DNA of 64,000 nt from an uncultured Coriobacteriia bacterium. GTDB lineage: Bacteria > Actinomycetota > Coriobacteriia > Coriobacteriales > QAMH01. Position 1 is the first letter of the stretch; the number at the start of each line of letters is the position of its first letter. Where the stretch lies: positions 65,342 through 129,341 of the forward strand of contig CAOKAE010000004.1 in the NCBI GenBank assembly GCA_948466335.1, given 5' to 3'. This document shows, in pieces, positions 57,000-64,000 of this stretch. The translations under genes and the position numbers were made by a program. The notes under the pieces are model-generated. The model was given only the letters and a program-made list of their open reading frames with translations, was not told where the DNA came from and searched no databases.

Positions 57000-58598
57000 T
57001 TAGCGTCCCTCGATTCCATACCAGGCAATGCCCTCGTCGTTCCAGCCAAGGCCGACGAGATGATTGTGCTCGACCTCGCTGGTCGTGTAGTTGTGGTTGT
57101 TCGCGTACTCGTTGGGGTTGTACTCGCGCATGAGCGGCGTGTATCCGCCCGAGTACCACCTGACGCCCTCGTCAATCCATCCCAAGCTCACGAGGTTGTT
57201 CTTCTCGACGCTCGACATCGTGTAGTGATGCTCGCCGGGCAGGTTGGGATTGTAGAGGCGGTAGACGGGCTGGCCCGCGGACGGGGCAATCCAGCCGATG
57301 CCCTCGTCATTCCACCCGTTGACGATGCAGTTGTCGCGCTCGACGGTGCTCGAGGTGTAGAAGTGCTCGCCGCTGTTGGGGTTGTAGACGCGGTACATCG
57401 TGACGCGCTCTCCCTCCGGCTCCGTGGGCCTGGGGGCCTCCGGGTCATCGGGGATGTAACGGCTGTAGCTATCGGCGATGTTGTTGCGGTCGTTGGCGAT
57501 CTGCGTGGCCGTGAACGTCTTGTCCAGGGCCGCCGAGCGCCACTCGCCCGCGGGCAGCGTCGTGAGCACGCCCTTCGTGGCACCCTTGAAGCTGAAGCCC
57601 GTACCCAGCTTCACCTCTGCGAGGCCATCACACCCGCCGAACATCGTGTAGGCGCCGAGCACCATCCTCGTCACCTTGGACGTGTCGAAGTTCGAGAGGT
57701 CCAGGGAGCGCAGGGCCTTGCAGCCGTAGAACATGCCCTCCATGCTGATGACGTCCGAGGTGTCGAAGTGGGAGACGTCAAGCGCCGAAAGCGACGAGCA
57801 TCCGGCGAACATGCTTCCCATGACCGCGACCTTCGACGTGTCGAACTTGGAGACGTCGAGGGAGCCAAGCGAGACGCACTGCCAGAACATGCTATCCATG
57901 TGCGTCACGCGCGAGGTGTCGAACTTGGAGACGTCAAGGGACGAAAGACGCGGGCAGCTTGCGAACATGCCGGTCATGACCTCGACCTTGGAGGTGTTGA
58001 AGCTGGATATGTTGAGGGACGAGAGCATGGTGCAGGACTCGAACATCGCCTGGGTCTTGATGACGTTCGCGGTGTTGAAGTTCGAGACGTCAAGCGACGG
58101 AAGCGCCGCGCATCCCTTGAACATCATGGTCATGTCGGTGACGTTTGCCGTGTTGAAGTGCTTGACGTCGAGAGAGGCGAGCCTCGTGCAGCCAAGGAAC
58201 ATGCTCTCCATGTTCGTGGCGCGCGAGGTGTCCAGCCCCGACAGGTCCATGGACGTGATGAACGCGCAGTCGGCGAACATGCCCGAAAGGTTCTCGTTTG
58301 CCTTGACGCCCGGCTTGATGACGACGGCCTTGATCGCACTGCGATTGCCGAGCCATGGCGCGCTGTTGTTCGTGTGGTACTCGAGGTTGTCGAGCGTGCC
58401 ACTCGACCCGTTGGTGGGTGCGATCGTGAGCGTGCCCGAGCCGTCGATAGTCCAGGTGCACTCGCCGCTCGTTCCCTTGGCGGGGGCGTCCGCGTGAGCC
58501 GACAGGGCCGCGACGGGCACGAGGGACAACGCCAGCGCGAGCGTGCAGAAGAGCGTGATAATGCCCTTCAACGGCGTGGTCTGCGTCTTGATGGTCAT
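57000..58598 (-). CDS. Secreted BspA-like repeat protein with C-terminal DUF5648
   Basis: A 532-residue secreted protein: signal peptide (about 1-38, ending SAHA), a DUF285/BspA-type region of at least eight repeats of the form MxxMFxxCxxLxxLDVSxFDTSxV (about 90-330), then three DUF5648 units (YNPNSGEHFYTSSTVERD; GEHHYTMSSVEKN; NNHNYTTSEVEH). BspA-type leucine-rich repeats bind host proteins and other bacteria, so this is a probable adhesin. AAGGAGG precedes ATG 58598. No LPXTG sorting signal is seen. Confidence 0.9.
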   Translation of the reverse strand: MTIKTQTTPLKGIITLFCTLALALSLVPVAALSAHADAPAKGTSGECTWTIDGSGTLTIAPTNGSSGTLDNLEYHTNNSAPWLGNRSAIKAVVIKPGVKANENLSGMFADCAFITSMDLSGLDTSRATNMESMFLGCTRLASLDVKHFNTANVTDMTMMFKGCAALPSLDVSNFNTANVIKTQAMFESCTMLSSLNISSFNTSKVEVMTGMFASCPRLSSLDVSKFDTSRVTHMDSMFWQCVSLGSLDVSKFDTSKVAVMGSMFAGCSSLSALDVSHFDTSDVISMEGMFYGCKALRSLDLSNFDTSKVTRMVLGAYTMFGGCDGLAEVKLGTGFSFKGATKGVLTTLPAGEWRSAALDKTFTATQIANDRNNIADSYSRYIPDDPEAPRPTEPEGERVTMYRVYNPNSGEHFYTSSTVERDNCIVNGWNDEGIGWIAPSAGQPVYRLYNPNLPGEHHYTMSSVEKNNLVSLGWIDEGVRWYSGGYTPLMREYNPNEYANNHNYTTSEVEHNHLVGLGWNDEGIAWYGIEGR

Positions 58599-58621
58599 AT
58601 CTTTCCTCCTTGGGCGTACGG

Positions 58622-60370
58622 CTACTCGATGCCGTACCAGCCGATGCCTTCGTCATGCCAGCCCGCGCCGAGCACGTTGTCTCGCTCGACCTCGCTGGTC
58701 GTGTAGTTATGGTTGTTCGCGTAGGCGTTGGGGTTGTACTGGCGGTACAGCGGCGTGCGACCGCCGGAATACCAGCCGATGCCCTCGTCGTTCCAGCCCA
58801 CGCTGATCAGATGATCGCGCTCGACCGTCGAGAGCGTATAGTGATGCTCGCCGCCGTACGAGTTGTAGAGACGATAGACCGGATCGCCTTCGGACGGGGC
58901 GATCCAACCCACGTCCTCGTTGTTCCAGCCGATGCTGATCAGATAGGCGCGCTCATACTCGCTGGCCGTGTAGAAGTGCTCGCCGGAGTTGGGATTGTAC
59001 AGGCGGTACATGACGACGGGCGTTCCCTTGGGATCCGAGGGTTGCGGCCCCTTGTTGCCGCCATCCCCCGAGCCTCCCGTACTCGGCACGATCTTGAACG
59101 AGGTCGAGAGCGCTCCCGTGTAGGTTCCGATACCGGTAACCTTGACCGTCGCGGTGCCCTCGTTGATGTTGTTGGTGTAGACGACCTCGTAGTCCTTGCC
59201 CTGGGTGAGGACCCTGTCATAGTACTTGACCGTGGGCTTGGGCTTGATTTCCGAACCGGTGTACTCGTACTCGGTCTGGGGCAGCGTGACCGAGGTGATC
59301 TCGTCGCTCAGGCCGAAGAAGCTCACCTGGTAGTCCACGGGGTTGGGGATGCCCGTAACGGACACGCGATAGTAGTCGTTCGTGCCGCTGCCGACGCCGA
59401 TGGTGAGGTCCTTGGGGCGGAAGATGACGCAGCCCTTCTGGCCGTAGTTATCGTTATTGACGTAGAAGTCGCCGTCGGAACCCGCCTGCGAGAAGTTCCA
59501 GGTCTTGTTGTCGGAGTTGCGCGTGAGCGTGACCTTCACCTTCGAGGCGTCGAGCTGGGCGTTCGTGGAGAGCGACCAGGCGTCATTGGAGCCGAAGAGC
59601 TCCATGGGCGTGTTCTCGGCCGGCCATGCGACGTTGTTCTGAGGCGCACGCGAGTTGCTGTCGTTGTTCGTGTACATGGCGACATGGCCCTTGAAGCCGC
59701 CCTTGGTAGCGGCGTCGTCCACGACGCCGAAGCCGGTCCTGCCCATATAGGGATTCAGGAGCATGCGACGATGGCTCAGGGTGGAGATGTTGGGCTCGTC
59801 GGAGTCGTCAAGCCATGCGAGAAGCGCCGCGTTTATGTTGCCCGGCTGGGCCGATGCGTAGAGATTGCTGTTGTGCGCGCCTTCGAGCGCCTTGTTGTAG
59901 AGGTCCACGCTCATGCCGGCGGGTTGCGTGGGGTACTTGTTGACCGACCCGTTGGCGGCATTGACGAGCGCGGCGGCCTGGGCTTCGGCCGAATAGTTGT
60001 TGTCGATGACGACGTGCTCGTCGAGACCCGCGACATAGCGAATGAAGTTGAGGGTGGTGAGAGCCTGCGCCAGCGAGACCTGGTTTACCTCTCCCGGCTT
60101 GTAGGGATTCGTGGTCTGGGGAGCGGTGTTGAACTTGGGCGCCTGCTTGAGGTCGATGTTATGGGTGCGATAGTAGTTCTTGATGTCACGCTCGCTACGA
60201 TACGTGACATTGGGGGACCCTTGGCCCTGCGCGACGAGGGCGGCGTCTTCCGTTCCCTGCTCCTGCGGTGCCGCAAGGGCGGCGACGGGCAGGAGGCTTG
60301 TCACGAAGGCAAGCGCGCACACGCACGCGATGATTTTTTTCAGAAACGAGGTCTTTGGTTGTGCGGACAT
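58622..60370 (-). CDS. Secreted CAP-domain protein with C-terminal DUF5648
   Basis: A 582-residue secreted protein: signal peptide (CVCALAFVTSLLPVAALA), a CAP/SCP-type domain (about 85-265, ALTTLNFIRYVAGLDEHVVI, SEAQ-like YSAEAQAAAL, and HRRMLLNPYMGRTGFGVV), a beta-sandwich middle (VTLPQTEYEYTGSEIKPKP), and three DUF5648 units at the C-terminus. CAP domains bind lipids, or act as proteases or adhesins in bacteria. The start follows AAAGGAA. It lies 23 bases upstream of the BspA-like gene on the same strand and may be cotranscribed. Confidence 0.9.
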   Translation of the reverse strand: MSAQPKTSFLKKIIACVCALAFVTSLLPVAALAAPQEQGTEDAALVAQGQGSPNVTYRSERDIKNYYRTHNIDLKQAPKFNTAPQTTNPYKPGEVNQVSLAQALTTLNFIRYVAGLDEHVVIDNNYSAEAQAAALVNAANGSVNKYPTQPAGMSVDLYNKALEGAHNSNLYASAQPGNINAALLAWLDDSDEPNISTLSHRRMLLNPYMGRTGFGVVDDAATKGGFKGHVAMYTNNDSNSRAPQNNVAWPAENTPMELFGSNDAWSLSTNAQLDASKVKVTLTRNSDNKTWNFSQAGSDGDFYVNNDNYGQKGCVIFRPKDLTIGVGSGTNDYYRVSVTGIPNPVDYQVSFFGLSDEITSVTLPQTEYEYTGSEIKPKPTVKYYDRVLTQGKDYEVVYTNNINEGTATVKVTGIGTYTGALSTSFKIVPSTGGSGDGGNKGPQPSDPKGTPVVMYRLYNPNSGEHFYTASEYERAYLISIGWNNEDVGWIAPSEGDPVYRLYNSYGGEHHYTLSTVERDHLISVGWNDEGIGWYSGGRTPLYRQYNPNAYANNHNYTTSEVERDNVLGAGWHDEGIGWYGIE

Positions 60371-60584
60371 CTCAGGTTCCTTTCAAACCGGCACGCGGAG
60401 CCTGTTCCAATATCTTTGGAACATTATACGGACTGGGTGTGACACGCCAAGACAACTCGCCGAAATGACAACTAAATCGGGGTGCGGTACGCAACCGTTT
60501 CCATGGCTTCACAAGCCCTCGACAACTTGCGATTCACCGCACCCGGCCACCCCTGTCATTGCAACCGAAGCGACCGTGGTTGCT

Positions 60585-60672
60585 CCCCGTCATTGCGACC
60601 GGAGGCACCGTGATTGCCGCCCTCCCGTCATTTCGACCGGAGGCGCGTAGCGCCGAAGTGGAGAAATCTCCG
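60585..60672. repeat. TCATTTCGACCGGAGG repeat copies
   Basis: GTCATTTCGACCGGAGGCGC through GCCGAAGTGGAGAAATCTC at 60627-60670 matches 36363-36406 base for base. Two diverged forms precede it (CGTCATTGCGACCGGAGG at 60588; TGTCATTGCAACCGAAGC near 60557). The rest of the 60371-60689 gap shows no gene. Confidence 0.8.
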
Positions 60673-60689
60673 CCGCTGCGAACCGGGCG

Positions 60690-61823
60690 TCACTTTGCCT
60701 TCCAGCAGGCATACAGCTCGTAGGTGCCGCCGCCAGGCGCAAGGTTGCGCACGGTCGCCTTGTCGGCATAGACCACGGCGCCCGTCGGGCTCGTGGCCCA
60801 GCCGTCGAATTCGTAGCCATCGCGCTTGAACAAGCACCGGGGCAGGTCATAGGTCGTGTCGTGGTAGTAGTTCAGCACGTTCATGGTGCCGGTGCCACCA
60901 TTTGCGTAGAAGGCGACGCGATAGTTCGTCTTCGGGGGGTTGGAACTTGACACCTCCCACAGCGCATAGAGCGTGACATCATTGTTGATGGGCGTCGAGG
61001 ACGTGTACTGGAACCCTCCCGTCGATCCCGAGAACCACCCGACGAATTCGTATCCCGAGCGCGAGGCCACGGGATAGTTGCCGATGGAGCTGCCCTTGGT
61101 CACCGTCAGTCTCGTCGTGCCGTTTAGACCGCCACCGTTGGCGTCGAGGGTGACGGTGCATGTCTTGGAGTCGGGGTTCGGCGCCGGATTCGGGTTGTCT
61201 GGCGCGGGGGTCGTGCCACCCGGTGTCGAGCCAGGGTTATCCGGCATCGGGTCGGAAGGATCGGAGGGGTTCGTCGAAGCGCTGGGGTTCACCCCGTACC
61301 AGCTAATGCCCTCGTCGCGCCAGCCCAGCCCCAGCAGGTGGTCGCGCTCGACGGCGCTCGTGGTGTAGTGGTGATTGTTGGCGTACTCGTTGGGGTTGTA
61401 GACGCGGAACAGCGGCACGCCCTGGCCGGGGTCGGAGTACCACCCTATGCCCTCGTCGTTCCAGCCCACGCCCACGAGCATGTCGCGCTCGGCCGCGGAC
61501 AACGTGTAGTGGTGTTCGCCGGCAATCGAATTGTAGAGGCGGTAGACCGCGTCGCCGGAGGTGGGCGCCTTCCATCCCTCGTTCTCGTACTGCCAGCCAC
61601 GACCCACCAGGTCGTTCTTCTCGACCTCGCTGGACGTGTAGAAGTGCTCGCCCGAGTTGGGGTTGTAGAGACGATGCATGACCTCGGATGACGGCGCCGC
61701 AAACGCATGGTTGCCAGCTCCCAGGACGATGACGGAACCCAAGACCGCAACCACCGCGGCGAGCATCAGCACGCGCACGAGGCAGAGAGATGCCGAATGA
61801 TCGTTCCTTTTCACCTGTGCCAT
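60690..61823 (-). CDS. Secreted DUF5648 protein with InlB-type C-terminal repeats
   Basis: A 377-residue secreted protein: signal peptide (VLMLAAVVAVLGSVIVLGAG, ending AFA), three DUF5648 units, a Pro/Ser/Asn-rich linker (TNPSDPSDPMPDNPGSTPGG), and two or more InlB B-type (Listeria-Bacteroides) repeats such as VTLDANGGGLNGTTRL, GYEFVGWFSGSTGG and VAFYANGGTGTMN, DGYEFDGWATSPTGA. InlB-type repeats are surface spacers or adhesion modules. GGAAGG precedes ATG 61823. No sortase motif is present. Confidence 0.9.
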   Translation of the reverse strand: MAQVKRNDHSASLCLVRVLMLAAVVAVLGSVIVLGAGNHAFAAPSSEVMHRLYNPNSGEHFYTSSEVEKNDLVGRGWQYENEGWKAPTSGDAVYRLYNSIAGEHHYTLSAAERDMLVGVGWNDEGIGWYSDPGQGVPLFRVYNPNEYANNHHYTTSAVERDHLLGLGWRDEGISWYGVNPSASTNPSDPSDPMPDNPGSTPGGTTPAPDNPNPAPNPDSKTCTVTLDANGGGLNGTTRLTVTKGSSIGNYPVASRSGYEFVGWFSGSTGGFQYTSSTPINNDVTLYALWEVSSSNPPKTNYRVAFYANGGTGTMNVLNYYHDTTYDLPRCLFKRDGYEFDGWATSPTGAVVYADKATVRNLAPGGGTYELYACWKAK

Positions 61824-61871
61824 GTTCTACCTTCCTTGCCATCCGTTCCCCGTGCCATCACGTCCCCTCTG

Positions 61872-61888
61872 TCATTTCGACCGGAGCC
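61872..61888. repeat. TCATTTCGACCGGAG half-copy
   Basis: GTCATTTCGACCGGAGC alone, the left end of the family at 36362 and 60627. It lies in the 85-base gap between two DUF5648 genes. Confidence 0.6.
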
Positions 61889-61908
61889 GCTGCAAAGGCC
61901 GTGCCAGC

Positions 61909-63999
61909 TTACCTACACGGTGTTCCCGGCTCGGCAGTTCCATCGTAGATGTACTTGGTCGTGGGAATCACCGAGGTGCTGCCGTCAATCTCTCCCGCTT
62001 TGACCATCGCATCCACCTGGGCACGCGTGAGCTTCAGGGAAGCGGAAATCTTATCAGCGTCGCTTGGGTCATACCAGTAGTTTCCAGTGTAATAGTAAAA
62101 CGCCTGCCAATAATCCCCATCGCTTTCATACCGATAGGTGACGCTCGTCGTATGCGTTGTGCCAAGGCGATCGGTATAGGTAACTCCGTGGAGAATGATG
62201 TCAGCGGTAGGATGGTCCGAGAACTTCGCGTCAGGCTGGTATCTCTCGAGACTGTTTACGTATCTGCCATCCACCCACGCATCGGATGCGTAATCGACAG
62301 TGCCATCGCACGCATAGGTGGCATAACCTATGGTCCTGCCACCCCCAAAATAGCCTTCGCGGGCAATATTGATCCACGCGCCATCGCCCACGACCTTGGC
62401 CACGCTTTCGTGAGAGAGTTTTGCGAGCGCGCTATTGGCAAACTCATCCGATTTCGCCGCATATTCGAGGCGCTTGGCCCTAAGGGTGTCGAGGGACAGG
62501 TTGGTTCCGTAGCCCCTATCCGTGCCGTCAAACTTGAAGGTCTTGCTCACGAACTTCGTATAGATGGGATACGTCGACCCTGCGCCCGCTCCACCATAGG
62601 TTTTCGTCACGCCGTTATAGGTCACATTTGAATAGGCGTGGGTGAGCCCGGACGAAACCTCGCAATTAGGCTGAAGTCGTTTGGCGACAGACCCCATCAT
62701 GCCGGGGACGCCAAGTGAGTCGAGCACAAATCCGTAGCAATCGCTGATGAGGAGCGCGTCGCCCTTTTCGTACATGTTCTCGATGTGCTTGTTCAGGCCC
62801 AGCTCTGGATAGGGTGAGGAAGCGAGGGACGGATATCCGGATGCATTTGGCTTGCCCGTATCGAGCACCCTCTTGGGATACAGCGCAATCGAGTTCAATC
62901 CGTCCTGTACGGCATCGAGCTTGTCAAAGAAGCCGGACTTGCCGGAGGCATACGTGCGCAGGAGATAGTCGGGCCTATCTTCAAGAGCGGGGCAGGTCAC
63001 CGTAAGACCCGTATCGTAATTCGTGCCATCGCTATAGCTGGACCCATAGTCGGTTTCCGTATAGCTGTATCCGATGTTCGCCTTAAGTTCGAGTGTCCCG
63101 CCGTCGGTATCGCACCCTGCGTTATAGAACAGGTACCCCTTGTTGGCGATGCGGCGCGTCCCGTCGTTGGTATAGACCACGTCGGCATATGACCAGGGAA
63201 CGGGCTTGATGAGCGCCGTCTCGTCATCTTCCAGATACTTGCTGCTTGAGTCCACGAACTGGAAGCTGTAGGGGTCGGGATTATCAGTCTCAACGAAGAA
63301 GATGTTGTTGAGCTTGCCATTGACGGGCTTGACGACATAGGAATATTGCTTGACCTTCGCAACCACCTTTTCGGATTCCGAGGGCGTCGGCGTGGGACCA
63401 GGGTCCGGCGTCGGGGTTGGGTCCGGCGTGGGATCTGGTGTGGGGACAGGTGTGGGGACAGGTGTGGGGTCCGGCACTGGTTTCGGGTCGGGAGTGACCG
63501 TAGCTTCGGTATTCACGCCGTACCAGGCAATGCCCTCGTCATTCCAGCCGACGCCGATAAGGTGGTCGCGCTCCACCTCGCTCGTGGTGTAGTTATGCGA
63601 ACCGGCGACGGCATTGGGATTGTATTGACGGTGCAGTGCGACACCTTGGGCATCATCGGAATACCAGCCAATACCCTCGTCATCCCAACCCACGTCAATG
63701 AGATGATTTCGCTCCACCTCGCTTGTTGTGTAGTGATGATCGCCGGCGTTGGCATTATAAAGACGAAAGACGGGCGTATTTGAGGTTTCCGGAGCAGTCC
63801 AGCCTACGCCCTCATGATTCCAGCCAACCGATACGAGGTGGTCGCGTTCGAAAGTCGAGGCCGTATAGAAATGCTCTCCGCTGTTCGGGTTGTAGAGGCG
63901 TTGCATTTCGATGTTCGCAGCCGCGTGTGCCTGAGGAACCGCGCTCGACCACACAAGCGTCGGCATAAACGCAATGGTCAGCACAAGCGCCAGTACCAC
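61909..63999 (-). CDS. Secreted DUF5648 protein with transglutaminase-like C-terminus (cut by window edge)
   Basis: The frame runs past the right edge; 696 residues remain. The end of a signal peptide (LALVLTIAFMPTLVWS, ending AHA) precedes three DUF5648 units, then a Pro-Asp/Thr linker (repeated DPTP units) and a 450-residue C-terminal region. There, DCYGFVLDSLGVPG followed about 30 residues later by THAYSNVTYNGVTKTY has the Cys-x-Gly and His spacing of a transglutaminase-like core; a third catalytic residue is not certain. Such enzymes may cross-link or cleave surface proteins. It is the sixth DUF5648 protein in a row. Confidence 0.82.
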   Translation of the reverse strand: MVLALVLTIAFMPTLVWSSAVPQAHAAANIEMQRLYNPNSGEHFYTASTFERDHLVSVGWNHEGVGWTAPETSNTPVFRLYNANAGDHHYTTSEVERNHLIDVGWDDEGIGWYSDDAQGVALHRQYNPNAVAGSHNYTTSEVERDHLIGVGWNDEGIAWYGVNTEATVTPDPKPVPDPTPVPTPVPTPDPTPDPTPTPDPGPTPTPSESEKVVAKVKQYSYVVKPVNGKLNNIFFVETDNPDPYSFQFVDSSSKYLEDDETALIKPVPWSYADVVYTNDGTRRIANKGYLFYNAGCDTDGGTLELKANIGYSYTETDYGSSYSDGTNYDTGLTVTCPALEDRPDYLLRTYASGKSGFFDKLDAVQDGLNSIALYPKRVLDTGKPNASGYPSLASSPYPELGLNKHIENMYEKGDALLISDCYGFVLDSLGVPGMMGSVAKRLQPNCEVSSGLTHAYSNVTYNGVTKTYGGAGAGSTYPIYTKFVSKTFKFDGTDRGYGTNLSLDTLRAKRLEYAAKSDEFANSALAKLSHESVAKVVGDGAWINIAREGYFGGGRTIGYATYACDGTVDYASDAWVDGRYVNSLERYQPDAKFSDHPTADIILHGVTYTDRLGTTHTTSVTYRYESDGDYWQAFYYYTGNYWYDPSDADKISASLKLTRAQVDAMVKAGEIDGSTSVIPTTKYIYDGTAEPGTPCR

Positions 64000-64000
64000 G

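Overview
The window looks like chromosome of a high-GC, anaerobic Coriobacteriia member, most likely an Eggerthellaceae-type gut or rumen actinobacterium. Supporting signs are several orphan molybdopterin oxidoreductase/ferredoxin pairs with MFS carriers, a 12-helix membrane LuxR regulator, an actinobacterial FHA/PP2C/SEDS/PASTA-kinase cell-wall cluster, indolepyruvate:ferredoxin oxidoreductase, a DAGG-type NRAMP transporter, and a run of secreted DUF5648 proteins. No phage, transposase or CRISPR array was seen. Species assignment is inference.

Layout. 1-2.7 kb: the end of a radical SAM protein, an XRE/zinc-ribbon regulator, a YgbA_NO-type protein, TenA and a flavin reductase-like protein. 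2.9-11 kb: MFS carrier, large MalT-like LuxR regulator, zinc-ribbon ORF, SlyD-like FKBP, and molybdoenzyme pair A. 11-14.7 kb: acetate kinase, SDR, aldehyde dehydrogenase. 14.7-21.4 kb: molybdoenzyme pair B flanked by two MFS carriers, with a divergent TetR regulator. 21.5-31.1 kb: tRNA-Leu, then kinase, FhaA, FhaB, PP2C, a single-chain SEDS-transpeptidase fusion, and a PASTA kinase. 31.2-36.3 kb: ModE-like DNA-binding protein, threonine synthase, IorAB, small membrane protein. 36.3-37.9 kb: a low-GC AAA/DUF4143 gene behind two operator-like palindromes. 38-49 kb: MFS, SLC13 carrier and a pyrogallol-phloroglucinol transhydroxylase-like pair on the minus strand, a membrane LuxR regulator in the middle, and molybdoenzyme pair C on the plus strand, closed by LysR. 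50-53.6 kb: NRAMP-related transporter with a PRC/MgtE-N/CBS partner, tRNA-Ser, two small proteins. 53.9-54.9 kb: repeats, tRNA-Arg, a decayed gene. 54.9-64 kb: six adjacent secreted proteins, each with three DUF5648 units joined to a different partner domain.

Functional picture. The three molybdoenzyme pairs and the transhydroxylase-like pair suggest anaerobic reductive or hydroxyl-transfer chemistry on small, probably aromatic, substrates, imported by neighbouring carriers and controlled by dedicated regulators. IorAB, acetate kinase and aldehyde dehydrogenase fit amino-acid and aldehyde fermentation.

The most unusual feature is a dispersed short palindrome (arms GAGACAAA/TTTGTCTC, about 35 bp). 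Besides intergenic copies, it lies in frame inside two unrelated genes, a LuxR regulator and iorA, and adds the same peptide NETNVSDQ(F/I)VS to both. Three further repeat families and the modular DUF5648 secretome are the other points worth attention.
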